DNA of 64,000 nucleotides. Origin: Ignavibacteria bacterium (GTDB lineage Bacteria > Bacteroidota > Ignavibacteria > Kapaibacteriales > Kapaibacteriaceae). Made by a program: the position numbers and the translations under genes. Below, in pieces: positions 8,405-17,792 of the stretch. A model generated the notes under the pieces. The model saw only the letters and a list, made by a program, of their open reading frames with translations, was not told the origin of the DNA and did no database searches. The stretch is taken from positions 1 through 64,000 of the forward strand of contig JABMNI010000076.1 of the NCBI GenBank assembly GCA_013204605.1. Reading direction: 5' to 3'. Each line of letters opens with the position of its first letter. The first letter of the stretch is position 1.

Positions 8405-9991
8405 TTATCTACTCACTTGCAAAAAGGTGTGGGCAATTTGTTGGTCGCTTTGTAGCGTTACAACATACGTGCCTGCACTCATGCCTTGAACGTCAATGGC
8501 AACTTGTCCGCTCCATGAATCAATACTGCTGGAGCGAACTACGCGACCCTGCATGTCGGAAACGGTGATGAAGGAATTTGAGTACGGACTCAGATTCATT
8601 TTAATAGTAGCAATGCTGGATGCCGGATTCGGACTGATGGACTTAAACGCATTCGCAGAAAAATGCTTTGCGTCTTGTTCCTGAACTGAAACCGGTGATT
8701 TGAAAATCGGAATAGAAGTTGAAGAATAATCGCGCAATAAAACTTCCTGCGCAACACTTCTACTTGTGCCAAACCACTGTAATAAAACGCTGGCGTAAAT
8801 ATTTCGGTAATCATGTTGCATTAACAGGTCGCCACGATCATCTAAGTTTACTAAATCTGGGGCGTTACCATACACTTTGCCATTTACATCATTGCCAAAA
8901 ACGAAGAGCGGAGCAGCCGTACCGTGATCGGTTCCTATGCTTCCATTCTCAGCTACGCGTCTGCCAAATTCACTAAAGGTCATTCCCGCTACCTTGTCAT
9001 CGAAACCGAGGTTCTTCATGTCCTGCATGAACGATGAAACACCGTCGCCTAGTTCGCGCAGTAGGTTAGCGTGTACACCGGTCGAAGTATCGTCGGTAGA
9101 TGTTTGGCCGGCATGGGTGTCGAAGTTGTTGCCAGTGTACGAGATGAGGTAGACCCTGGTTTTCAGACCGCCGGAAATTAACTGACTAACCACTTTGAGC
9201 TTAGCACCAATGTCGGTGGTTGGATATTGCACTGTAGAATTCGTGGCGCTATCCGCAGCCCCTTTCACAATTTTAGCGTATACGTCGGCCGACCTTGCAA
9301 CATTGCGCATGAACAGAACTTCGCGTCCGCCGGGCGTGTCGCTGCCGTCGGCACTTGGAACTTCTTCAATGGCACCGCCGGTATTCACCAGACGGTAAAA
9401 CTCGTCTGGATCACGGAAACTGATTCCCATTGGACCTTTATTTCCGAGCAATCCGAGGGATAACGATGTTCCAATTTGAACGGCTAGCGGATGTTCAGGC
9501 AACACCGTTGGATAGTTGGGCGCAATGGTTGACAAATAGCGTCCAACCCAGCCCGTTGAACCAAAAATATCTGGGTCAGTAGCCGTTAGCCAGATATCTG
9601 TTCCACGAAAATGCGACCGGTCAGGATTCGGATACGTTACACCTTGTACCACGGCCATCTTGCCTTGCTCATACAGGTCACGGAAGCCGGAGAGTGATGG
9701 GTGAAAACCCAGATCATCGGTAAGCTTGAGTGTGGCTGATTTCTTGATGGCGATGTTCGGACGCCTGCTGTAGTACAGCGGGTCGTTAATCGGGACTATC
9801 GTGTTCAGACCGTCGTTCCCACCGGGCAACTGAATAAGCACCAGCACACGGTCGGTCTGCTCCAGCAACTGTTGCAAGTTAGGGTCGCCCCCTGCCAAAG
9901 CCTTTACAGCAAAAGAGTCCACCACGGTTGGTAACGTTGTAACAGCAACGCCGGTGGCTGCTACTGAACTAATAAATTTTCTACGATTCAT
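8405..9991 (-). CDS. DUF1501 protein with Tat-like signal and T9SS sorting domain
   Basis: This 528-residue protein starts with a twin-arginine-like leader (MNRRKFISSVAATG), then a DUF1501 domain (alkaline phosphatase/sulfatase-like fold) with 'VLVLIQLPGGNDGLNTIVP', 'FDTHAGQ' and 'EFGRRVAENGSIGTDHGTA' typical of the family. The last 75 residues form a T9SS type A sorting domain (SISPNPASS, VSDMQGRVV, MSAGTYVVTL). It is 9 nt downstream of a DUF1800 gene; this pairing is common in Planctomycetes and Bacteroidota, and its function is unknown. The combination of a Tat-type leader with a T9SS tail is unusual and could also be a Sec leader with two arginines. Confidence 0.88.
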   Translation of the reverse strand: MNRRKFISSVAATGVAVTTLPTVVDSFAVKALAGGDPNLQQLLEQTDRVLVLIQLPGGNDGLNTIVPINDPLYYSRRPNIAIKKSATLKLTDDLGFHPSLSGFRDLYEQGKMAVVQGVTYPNPDRSHFRGTDIWLTATDPDIFGSTGWVGRYLSTIAPNYPTVLPEHPLAVQIGTSLSLGLLGNKGPMGISFRDPDEFYRLVNTGGAIEEVPSADGSDTPGGREVLFMRNVARSADVYAKIVKGAADSATNSTVQYPTTDIGAKLKVVSQLISGGLKTRVYLISYTGNNFDTHAGQTSTDDTSTGVHANLLRELGDGVSSFMQDMKNLGFDDKVAGMTFSEFGRRVAENGSIGTDHGTAAPLFVFGNDVNGKVYGNAPDLVNLDDRGDLLMQHDYRNIYASVLLQWFGTSRSVAQEVLLRDYSSTSIPIFKSPVSVQEQDAKHFSANAFKSISPNPASSIATIKMNLSPYSNSFITVSDMQGRVVRSSSIDSWSGQVAIDVQGMSAGTYVVTLQSDQQIAHTFLQVSR

Positions 9992-10000
9992 GGTTGCTCC

Positions 10001-11389
10001 TTACATCAATTGGAATTCTGGCATTCGAACAATTGCTTGGATTAAAAACTTGATTCTTGATACGGCCGATGGAAGGTTTACATCCCACTCGTAAAGTGGG
10101 GCGCCGGCCATCATTATGTCGAGTAGAACGGCGCGTTGCGTTTCGGTGGTTGGCATTGAAAGCATAAGCATCGAAACATTTTCGACAACTTTTTTTGCGT
10201 CGTTGGAGTCGGGCAGTTGTTTAATGAATGTCACCAAATCAACGGTCAGGTTAGTGCCGGCCTCGTCTTTTATTTTTGCCGACGATGCGGTTTCGCGTCC
10301 ATCGATAAAACTCTCCGCATACCGCTGACGCTGCGGAAACGTGCTACTCGTAATCCAGGCATGGTGTCCTTTCCAACCTTCAACCGTTGGCGGGTAGAAC
10401 GGCTCTTGTGTTAGCGCTCTCATTACCGCGGTTATGTAGGTTGAGTTAAGTGTAGGTACGTTGAACACGGAGGCCAGACCCATCACCAAATCGGCCGGAC
10501 TCTTTATTAACGCCCCACGTCTGTCAGCGTGGTAAAATCCGTTACTCATCAGAATGTCTTTTACAACGCCTTCAACCTGGTAATTGGCAGCCTTAACTTT
10601 ATCTGCAATTGCTTGAATGGTTGCGGTTTCTGGCTCCGATTCAAGAAACGTTTTAGCAAGTTTACCTGCTACATATCTACTGCATGCCGGCTGTTGCAAT
10701 GTTAGTGCAATCACACCCGGTCCATCGAACGTATCTGTGACACCAAAAATGGTTTTGGGTCCTTGGTCCGACAGCTGCGCATTGTACACCCCTTGCAAAC
10801 CAATCACTCTCCAACCGGTAAACGCCCGCGAGGCATCAACAATATCCTGTTCCGTGTAGTTGCCCACACCAAGTGAAAACAATTCGAACCATTCACGTGC
10901 AAAATTTTCGTTCGGATTCCCTTTTATGCTTTGGTTCCCATTGAGGTACACCAGCATTGCCGGATCGCCCAAAATTTCATTCGACATCTTTTGATAATCG
11001 TAGGCATTTCTGCGCAGAAGTTGGTGCTGTATCAGCATCCACTGTCCGGCGTACACCGTAATGTAATCGCTCGTAAAATGGTTCTGCCACATCATCACCA
11101 TGCGTTCGCGTACCGAAGGCACCGCCATAACATGCTTCACCCACCACGACTGCAGCTCATACCATAGCTTAGCCGCATCGGCAAAACTTGTGAATTCGGG
11201 TTTAGTATTCCACCATGAAGGGGGCTGTGGGGTTGAGCCCCATTGCATAATTACGTTAACAGCCTCGCGTGGGGTTTTGCCCGCAAGCTGCTTGGCGCTG
11301 GCCCACGTAGGGTGCACGGTGGCGCGGCGAAGAAGGTGTAATGCGTCGGACATTGTAAGCGCATCCGTCTTCTCACTGAAATCAAACAT
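10001..11389 (-). CDS. DUF1800 family protein
   Basis: The 462-residue protein matches DUF1800: 'ALHLLRRATVHPTWASAKQL', 'MVMMWQNHFTSDY', 'NENFAREWFELFSLGVGNYTEQDI' and 'EPFYPPTVEGWKGHHAW'. The family is uncharacterised and regularly paired with DUF1501, as here. The ATG at 11389 is chosen because GGAG lies 6-7 nt upstream; an in-frame GTG at 11452 lacks a ribosome-binding site. No signal peptide is evident from either start. A divergent gene begins at 11578. Confidence 0.88.
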   Translation of the reverse strand: MFDFSEKTDALTMSDALHLLRRATVHPTWASAKQLAGKTPREAVNVIMQWGSTPQPPSWWNTKPEFTSFADAAKLWYELQSWWVKHVMAVPSVRERMVMMWQNHFTSDYITVYAGQWMLIQHQLLRRNAYDYQKMSNEILGDPAMLVYLNGNQSIKGNPNENFAREWFELFSLGVGNYTEQDIVDASRAFTGWRVIGLQGVYNAQLSDQGPKTIFGVTDTFDGPGVIALTLQQPACSRYVAGKLAKTFLESEPETATIQAIADKVKAANYQVEGVVKDILMSNGFYHADRRGALIKSPADLVMGLASVFNVPTLNSTYITAVMRALTQEPFYPPTVEGWKGHHAWITSSTFPQRQRYAESFIDGRETASSAKIKDEAGTNLTVDLVTFIKQLPDSNDAKKVVENVSMLMLSMPTTETQRAVLLDIMMAGAPLYEWDVNLPSAVSRIKFLIQAIVRMPEFQLM

Positions 11390-11577
11390 AGTTTCTCCAG
11401 AATACTCTGCGTAAATCCTCGTGAAAATACGCAAGAAACCGGCTTTATCCACGTTGTCTTAAGGTGACATGCTTTTTGCAATATTGAGGTCCAGTCAATT
11501 GGTTCGTAGCGCGATTCATAAATCGGTTTGGTAAATTTGTCGGCTACTCTTTCAAACACTCTAGTTCAGGGACCTTC

Positions 11578-14109
11578 ATGGCCAAGAATCAGTCAAACAA
11601 ATTTTCCTTTTTGACGGGAAGAAACATTGAGCTCATCTCCTACGGGCTTATTGCCTTGGCGGTGATTGTGTTTTTTGCCGATGGACTTTTCACGGGGAAG
11701 AACTTCTTGAGCGATGGCGATAATGTTGCCTTCTACTCATTTGTGCCCTACCTGGATGCCGCAAAAGAGTCGGGCGAGTTTCCGCTGTGGGTTCCGTACA
11801 TATTTAGTGGGATGCCTTCGTTGGCATCGTTCCTGGCGGCGGGTGAGCGGAGCTGGGATGTTATTGGAATGCTGATTTTCTCGGTGCCACGTATGCTGGG
11901 CGACCTGTTTAATAACGACACCGCACGTCTTGCCATGTGGTACATTATATATGGTTGGGGTGTGTACACCTTGATGCGTGTCAAAAAATTCACGCCGGCC
12001 ATTGGTGTGTTCTGCGCCACGGCCGCAATTTTTAGCACGTTCGTAATTATCTGGATCATGATTGGGCACTCCACAAAGCCCGTTTCACTTTCAACCCTTC
12101 CGTGGCTTTTGCTGGCGCTTGAACGTATTCGAGAAAAATTTTCTTGGACAAACTTGTTCTTGCTTATTCTGCCACTTATTGTGTTGGTTACCGCCACTCA
12201 CCCGCAAATGATGTTCTACATGGGCTGCGCGGCAACATTGTATTTGTTGGTCGAGCTGATTACGCGTGTTGTTACGAAGGACAATCCGAAAAGTGTTTTG
12301 ATTGCAGGGGGCTCTCTGGCTTTTGCTGCGCTGATTGCACTGGGTACGCATGCGGATATGTTTATGAGTACGCGCGAGTACACGCAGTACTCTACGCGGG
12401 GTTCGGCGCCGCTCGTGCAGTCGGAGAAGAACACGCAAGACCAAACCGGTGGGAATGATTACGAGTATGCTACGAATTGGTCGTTCAGTCCGAGCGAGGT
12501 GATGACGTTTTTTGTGCCAAATTTTTATGGCTTTGGTAACACGGCAATCAAGCCGGCAGGAGCGGCTAAGGAGCAGCGGACCAATTTGTACTGGGGACAA
12601 ATGCCGTTTACAGATGCGGCTAACTACATGGGTATTGGTGTGCTAATGTTGGCGCTGGTGGGGGCATGGCACTACCGACGCGATCCGTTTGTGATTTTTC
12701 TCGTCGTGCTTGGACTGTTCTCCTTATTTCTATCCTTCGGGAAAAACCTGAGCTTTTTATACGATGCATTTTTCAATCTGGTTCCGTCGTTCAACAAGTT
12801 TCGAGCGCCTAGTATGGCGCTGGTCTTACTGCAATTTGCCACGCCGGTGTTGGCCGGTTACGGAATTGCTGCCGTGCTTGAGTGGGCTGAGAAGCTCACC
12901 GATCAATCTAAAAAACGTGCAAACATTTTTGCCGGATCGGCAGTGGCGTTTTTGATTATTGGGTTTGCGTATGTAAATGTTAACGAGGCGAATTATAAGT
13001 CCGACGTAGCAGAGGCCGTTGCCGTAAAAAATCCGCAGCAGGTAAAATCGGCTGCTGATGTTAGTCCGCAGTACCTCGAGATTGTGTTCACCGAAATGAA
13101 AAGCGATTGGATGGTAACGGGCTTCATAGCCGTGTTGTTTGGCGCGCTGGTGTTCTTTACGGTGCGTGGAAAGATTAGTCCAAGCATTGCCATTGCAATG
13201 TTGATTGGTCTGACGCTGATTGACCTTTGGCGTGTAGATAAGCGTGGGTACGAACCGAAGAAGGGTTCGCCTGAGCAAAACGTGTTTAGAAAAACCGACG
13301 CTGTAGACTTTATTAAAAACGACAACGGCGTTTTTAGAATTGCAGATTTAAGTAATGCATTGCCGGCAAACTGGTGGGCGTATCATTTCATTGAGAACGT
13401 GCATGGATATTCTTCGGCAAAGCTGCGGGTGTATCAGGATATGTTGGATGTGGCGGGGCCAGGCGCTGGACGCGATGCCGTGCCTGGAAACTCGACCGTT
13501 GCAAACCCATTTTTATGGGACCTTCTGAACGTAAAATATATAGTGTCGGCCCAGCCAATCTATCAAGGTGTTCCACCAGATTTCACTTCACAAAACGGAC
13601 TCATGATTTACGAAAATCGAACCGTGCTTCCGCGCGCTTGGTTTGTTGATTCCGTCAAGGTTGAATCAGACAAAATGAAGTTGCTCCACATGTTGCGCGA
13701 CGGCACCTTTAACCCGCGTTCTGTTGCCTTTGTTGAAACTGCTACGGGCGCAAACACCCAGCCCCTTACCGGAGAATCGAAAGTGAAGATTACCGGCAAG
13801 TCGAATCAGAAATTGTCGTTCGATGTGTCAACTACGGCCTCGAGTTTTTTGGTGGTGAGCGAAGTGTACTATCCGGAGTGGCACGCCTACATTGACGGAC
13901 AGGAAGTAACCACGCACAAAACTGATTTCTTGCTAAGGGGCTTAGTGGTTCCCGCAGGAAAGCATACGGTGGAGTTTAGGTATCAGTCGGATGCATTTCA
14001 GCAGGGTAGGTTGATTAGTATGGCATCGAATTCTATTACGGCGTTGGTTGGGCTGATGGCGTTATTTGTGTGGTCACGTAAGAGAAGTAAAAAAGGCGTG
14101 GTAGCATAA
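11578..14109 (+). CDS. YfhO-family membrane protein
   Basis: This is an 843-residue polytopic inner-membrane protein with about a dozen hydrophobic helices between residues 15 and 570, followed by a periplasmic beta-rich region and one last helix near the C-terminus. Family hallmarks are 'NFLSDGDNVAFYSFVP', 'PLWVPYIFSGMPSLA' and the C-terminal 'VYYPEWHAYIDGQEV' with 'FLLRGLVVPAGKHTVEFRY'. In Firmicutes YfhO has been linked to glycosylation of lipoteichoic acid; that role cannot be transferred to a diderm, and a GT-C-type sugar transfer function is only an inference. Its stop overlaps the next ATG by one base. Confidence 0.9.
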   Translation: MAKNQSNKFSFLTGRNIELISYGLIALAVIVFFADGLFTGKNFLSDGDNVAFYSFVPYLDAAKESGEFPLWVPYIFSGMPSLASFLAAGERSWDVIGMLIFSVPRMLGDLFNNDTARLAMWYIIYGWGVYTLMRVKKFTPAIGVFCATAAIFSTFVIIWIMIGHSTKPVSLSTLPWLLLALERIREKFSWTNLFLLILPLIVLVTATHPQMMFYMGCAATLYLLVELITRVVTKDNPKSVLIAGGSLAFAALIALGTHADMFMSTREYTQYSTRGSAPLVQSEKNTQDQTGGNDYEYATNWSFSPSEVMTFFVPNFYGFGNTAIKPAGAAKEQRTNLYWGQMPFTDAANYMGIGVLMLALVGAWHYRRDPFVIFLVVLGLFSLFLSFGKNLSFLYDAFFNLVPSFNKFRAPSMALVLLQFATPVLAGYGIAAVLEWAEKLTDQSKKRANIFAGSAVAFLIIGFAYVNVNEANYKSDVAEAVAVKNPQQVKSAADVSPQYLEIVFTEMKSDWMVTGFIAVLFGALVFFTVRGKISPSIAIAMLIGLTLIDLWRVDKRGYEPKKGSPEQNVFRKTDAVDFIKNDNGVFRIADLSNALPANWWAYHFIENVHGYSSAKLRVYQDMLDVAGPGAGRDAVPGNSTVANPFLWDLLNVKYIVSAQPIYQGVPPDFTSQNGLMIYENRTVLPRAWFVDSVKVESDKMKLLHMLRDGTFNPRSVAFVETATGANTQPLTGESKVKITGKSNQKLSFDVSTTASSFLVVSEVYYPEWHAYIDGQEVTTHKTDFLLRGLVVPAGKHTVEFRYQSDAFQQGRLISMASNSITALVGLMALFVWSRKRSKKGVVA

Positions 14110-14708
14110 TGTCAATCAGCGATATCATACTTCATTGCGAGTCGGAAATTGCAACGCACGGTCATGTTCGATTTAGTGCGGCACAGTTTGCTGCGCTGAC
14201 GGATGACGAGGTAGTTGCTATTCAGGAAAAGTACAAGTCGAAATTCCTGATGCGATTACCCGAGCACGAAGTGGCATTTTTTGAGTGGTTGAAAACGTCG
14301 GACAACGATGTGTGGCGCGACCTGTGGGAGGCCGACGATGAGCCGTATTTGGTGAGTCTGGCGTTCTTGCCGGACTTTTCAGGTAAGAACAAAAACGGAC
14401 AATTTGTTATCTGCGATTTAGTGGATAACGACAATTATTATTTCAGTCCCGACTTGTTGTTGGAAAGAGAGTCGAGTGATTTTATTGAGGGAATCCAGAA
14501 ACGTTTCCATGAGGGTGGGAAGTTGACGTTGCAGCAATCGTTAGCACTCGAAGCAAGTTTTAAAGCGTTCGATATTTGGCACTTCGCTAAAAAGTACGGA
14601 GTTGAAATTGCCGTTGCCAAGAAGGCTGCGCATGAGTTGGTTGATGATCGCATCTTGGTGCATGTGCCCAAAGCTGACCACCTGTCTGATCATTTCGAGA
14701 TTACGTAG
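14109..14708 (+). CDS. Uncharacterised 199-residue protein
   Basis: I do not recognise this soluble acidic protein. It begins in a TAATG junction with the YfhO gene, and its stop is 2 nt before the aspartokinase ATG, so all three are probably one transcript. The N-terminal half has regularly spaced acidic residues and tryptophans ('VAFFEWLKTSDNDVWRDLW'); the C-terminal 60 residues look like a helical, winged-helix-sized unit ('FDIWHFAKKYGVEIAVAKKA'). There is no signal peptide, Cys pair or recognisable catalytic motif. Confidence 0.75.
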   Translation: MSISDIILHCESEIATHGHVRFSAAQFAALTDDEVVAIQEKYKSKFLMRLPEHEVAFFEWLKTSDNDVWRDLWEADDEPYLVSLAFLPDFSGKNKNGQFVICDLVDNDNYYFSPDLLLERESSDFIEGIQKRFHEGGKLTLQQSLALEASFKAFDIWHFAKKYGVEIAVAKKAAHELVDDRILVHVPKADHLSDHFEIT

Positions 14709-14710
14709 TA

Positions 14711-16159
14711 ATGAAGGTCCTCAAGTTTGGCGGGACGTCCGTGCAAGATGCCGTTGCCCTAGGCAAGGTTAAGCAGATTGTGGAAGCGCATGTGGGCGAG
14801 CCAGATGGTGTGGTTGTGGTTCTCTCTGCAACGTCGGGTACCACCTCACAAATTTTACAGCTCATTCAAAAAGCTACACTCTCTAAATCCTCTACCAACG
14901 AACATTCTACCAAGGATGATAATTCTACCGAGGTTGGGCATTCCACCAAGAATGGAAATTTCACCAAGAATGATAATCCTTCCAAAAATGAATATTCTAT
15001 CAGGGCTGAACTAGTAGTTGAGCTTGAACAGATTTCCGCACGTCACATCGGCATAGTACACCAACTTGTGCAAGATGGTGATGTGCGTGCCACCGCCACC
15101 GAAGCCGTGCGAAAACTTTGTGCTGAGTTGCACAAGATTATTTTGAGCGTGCATACGTTGGGAGAGTACACACCACAAACGGCCGACGAAGCAGCCAGCT
15201 ACGGCGAAAGCATCAGCACATGTATTTTGTTTCACGCGTTGCAAGCCAACGGGATTGATGCCGTGCTTTTCGACGTGCGTCAGATAATTAAAACCAACGA
15301 TAAATTTCAAAGTGCTAAGGTTGATTTTTCCGAAAGTGGAATTCAAACCAAGTTGAATCTACTTTCGAACGCAGTTACAGGACGAGTGTTTGTCACACAG
15401 GGCTTTATCGGCTCGACCGCCGATAACATTACCACAACCCTCGGACGTGGCGGCTCAGATTACAGCGCTGCGCTGATTGGTGCATTCACAGGTTCGACGG
15501 AAATCAAAATCTACACCGATGTTAGCGGAGTGTTCAGCGCCGACCCCCGAGTAGTACCCAGCGCCCACCCCATTGCCAGTTTGTCGTTCGACGAAGTACG
15601 CGAAATGGCCCTTTATGGCGCCAAGGTGTTACACCCCGATACCATAGCTCCCGCTGTTGAAAGGGGCATTCCGGTGCGTGTACTAAATACATTTGCGCCA
15701 GATGATTTGGGGACGGTAATCACTGGACAAAACAGCACGACAGATAGACTACACGCAGTTTGTGGATTGAAAAACTGTGTTATGCTCAATGGAAAATCTG
15801 CCGAAGTTGATTCGGTAATTCGTTCAGGGAATTTTGTACACAACATTGTGTTGCGTGTGAGCGGCATTGAACGGTCGATGGTGGTATTGCAGCTTGCAGA
15901 TTCTGATGCAAGAGATCACGTGGTGGTTTCGGCAGTAGGTTCGGATCTCAAATCGACCGATGTTCATGTCATAGCGTTGTGCGGTCCGGCGGCTAGTGCG
16001 CCTAGCACCATGGCCGAGGTCTCCCGTGTATGTAGCGCATTTTCAACGCGAGCATTGGCAACCGGAATTTCCCGTACAATTTCGTTTGTAGTGTGCGATG
16101 CTGCCGATAGCACCGAGCTTGTTTGCGCTCTGCACGAGCTTACTACTCCACTAGAGTAA
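14711..16159 (+). CDS. Aspartate kinase with internal repeat insertion
   Basis: The enzyme phosphorylates aspartate, the first step to lysine, threonine and methionine. The 482-residue sequence has the N-terminal KFGGTSV motif, the kinase core with 'TTLGRGGSDYSAAL' and 'IYTDVSGVFSADPRVV', and two C-terminal ACT-like regions (about 320-482) for feedback control. Residues 59-100 are a seven-fold array of six-residue units ((N/H)STKND-like) encoded by 18-bp DNA repeats, inserted between two helices of the kinase domain; relatives lack it. No riboswitch is visible upstream, because the gene follows the previous stop by only 2 nt. Whether it is LysC- or ThrA-type cannot be decided from sequence alone. 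Confidence 0.93.
   Translation: MKVLKFGGTSVQDAVALGKVKQIVEAHVGEPDGVVVVLSATSGTTSQILQLIQKATLSKSSTNEHSTKDDNSTEVGHSTKNGNFTKNDNPSKNEYSIRAELVVELEQISARHIGIVHQLVQDGDVRATATEAVRKLCAELHKIILSVHTLGEYTPQTADEAASYGESISTCILFHALQANGIDAVLFDVRQIIKTNDKFQSAKVDFSESGIQTKLNLLSNAVTGRVFVTQGFIGSTADNITTTLGRGGSDYSAALIGAFTGSTEIKIYTDVSGVFSADPRVVPSAHPIASLSFDEVREMALYGAKVLHPDTIAPAVERGIPVRVLNTFAPDDLGTVITGQNSTTDRLHAVCGLKNCVMLNGKSAEVDSVIRSGNFVHNIVLRVSGIERSMVVLQLADSDARDHVVVSAVGSDLKSTDVHVIALCGPAASAPSTMAEVSRVCSAFSTRALATGISRTISFVVCDAADSTELVCALHELTTPLE
14885..15010. repeat. Seven 18-bp tandem repeats inside the aspartokinase gene
   Basis: Units with consensus (C/A)ATTCTACCAAGAATGAT begin at 14885, 14903, 14921, 14939, 14957, 14975 and 14993. 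Each is in frame and encodes six residues, giving an Asn/Ser/Thr/Lys-rich hydrophilic loop. Copies are imperfect, mostly by single substitutions. Confidence 0.9.
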
Positions 16160-16251
16160 ACATTACAAAAAGCAAAATTTCCAATTGTTGCACCGCATAA
16201 CCTTTTCTAGCTCTTACTCAGGAACAGTTCTAGACGGTTCTGCAGTTCGAG

Positions 16252-16917
16252 TTACCCTGGGTTATCTTCTGGTCCACCATCGGAATAATCCTTTGCCGAC
16301 TCTAATCTGATTAGTGCCCGGATGGGTTCGACGTGTTTCATGAAGATCAGCAGGCCGACAAAAAATACCATGAGTTTGAAGTCGGAAATATCGTAGCATT
16401 TTACCATCATAGTTTGTGCTAGCACATCGTTTGGAATGCTGTAGGTGAGTACGACAGATCCAATGGTGCCCGACATACTGCCTACGTGAACATTTTTTCT
16501 AATAACGAAGTAACCGGTTAAAAACATTATCACCCACAAAATCCATGCAACGGGATTTACCGCAATCATCAGTCCCATAGCCGGGGCAAGCCCCCTACCA
16601 CCCTTGAAACGCAAGAATGCGTTGAAGTTGTGTCCGGCAACTACGCCTATGCAGGCCCAAGCGGTGGCGGCAAACCAACCGCCGTACATCCACTGACTAA
16701 GCATTACTGCCGTTACGCCTTTGCTTACATCAATGAGAAGTGTGAAGAGCGTCATCCAACGTGAGCCGGTAACATCGAACACATTTCGCGTGCCCATGTT
16801 GCCGCTGCCTTCGCGTGTAATGTCGGCGCCGAAGAAAATTTTTGTAAGCAACCACGCCGATGGAATACAGCCAATGCCATAACCAATCAAACCTGCTATC
16901 AACAATGTCATGCTCAT
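16252..16917 (-). CDS. plsY: PlsY-family acyl-phosphate glycerol-3-phosphate acyltransferase
   Basis: PlsY makes lysophosphatidate from acyl-phosphate and glycerol 3-phosphate at the inner membrane. The 221-residue protein has five hydrophobic helices and the family motifs in order: 'IPSAWLLTKIFFGADI', a GSGNMGTRNVF version of the GSGNxGATN motif, and 'GHNFNAFLRFKGGRGLA'. The second motif is slightly divergent, and the protein is about 15 residues longer than typical at the C-terminus, so a paralogue with a different role is possible. Its ATG overlaps the permease stop by 4 nt (ATGA), placing it last in a coupled run from 20574. Confidence 0.88.
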   Translation of the reverse strand: MSMTLLIAGLIGYGIGCIPSAWLLTKIFFGADITREGSGNMGTRNVFDVTGSRWMTLFTLLIDVSKGVTAVMLSQWMYGGWFAATAWACIGVVAGHNFNAFLRFKGGRGLAPAMGLMIAVNPVAWILWVIMFLTGYFVIRKNVHVGSMSGTIGSVVLTYSIPNDVLAQTMMVKCYDISDFKLMVFFVGLLIFMKHVEPIRALIRLESAKDYSDGGPEDNPG

Positions 16918-17792
16918 GCTTTTTCTCCTATCAGCTTCATTTGAATTACCGACACTGCAACGAGTATGACAAACATAAGGTAGGCAATTGCGCTGGCATA
17001 CCCCATAGAATCTGATTGCTCGAACGCTTGGTGATACACTTCATACACAAGCGTAGAAGTTGCTCCAAGCGGACCACCCTTTGTCATTACATACACTTCT
17101 ACAAAAATCTGGAATGACTTGATTGAGTTGATAACAATAACAAACAGCAACGTTGGCCTTAACAACGGCAGCGTAATTTTTACAAACTGCTGCCACCGAG
17201 TAGCACCACTCAACTCCGCATTTTCGTACAGATCTTTTGGAATTGCCTCGAGTCCGGCCATGAACAACACCATATAATACCCCGCACTTATCCAGATATC
17301 CATGGCCATTATTGCCGGCAACGCCGTACCCTGATTTAACAACCAACCATTCTCAGGATGAGCAATACCCATCATTGAACACAGTGCGTTTACATACCCA
17401 TCGCGCGAATACAAATTGGTGAATACCAAGGCAATCACCACCAAACTCGTAACCGACGGTAAAAAATACGACGCGCGAAAAACAGCGCTCACACGTGGCG
17501 TCATGCGTTGCACCACCACCGCCAACGCAACCGCAATTGCCGTTGTAACAGGCACAGTTCCAATTGTAAATATCGACGTATTCTTCAACGCATTCCAAAA
17601 CTCTTCGCTCTTGAGTGCCTGCACGTAGTTGTCGAAACCCACCAGTTGCATGGAGTTGGTTAGCGTTTGGTATTTGCTAAAACTTAGTACCAATGCGTAG
17701 AGCAATGGATAAATCCAAAACACACAAAGCACAATTACCCACGGACCCAACAGTGTAGCGGTGTGTATATGCGTGCGTGTTGTGGGTTTCAC
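16914..17792 (-). CDS. Sugar-type ABC transporter permease (MalF/UgpA-like), orphan
   Basis: This 292-residue inner-membrane protein has six helices and the permease coupling motif 'ENAELSGATRWQQFVKITLPLL' region near residue 200 (EAA loop). It belongs to the carbohydrate-uptake (CUT1) permease family, whose members normally pair with a second permease, a binding protein and an ATPase. None of these is adjacent; instead it lies between maf and plsY with 4-nt overlaps on both sides. The partner genes may be elsewhere in the genome. Substrate is unknown; the plsY linkage makes glycerol 3-phosphate a guess only. Confidence 0.85.
   Translation of the reverse strand: MKPTTRTHIHTATLLGPWVIVLCVFWIYPLLYALVLSFSKYQTLTNSMQLVGFDNYVQALKSEEFWNALKNTSIFTIGTVPVTTAIAVALAVVVQRMTPRVSAVFRASYFLPSVTSLVVIALVFTNLYSRDGYVNALCSMMGIAHPENGWLLNQGTALPAIMAMDIWISAGYYMVLFMAGLEAIPKDLYENAELSGATRWQQFVKITLPLLRPTLLFVIVINSIKSFQIFVEVYVMTKGGPLGATSTLVYEVYHQAFEQSDSMGYASAIAYLMFVILVAVSVIQMKLIGEKA

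Noticed and set aside
14600-14711. Lysine riboswitch before aspartokinase
   Set aside because: The start is 2 nt after an upstream gene; there is no leader to hold one.
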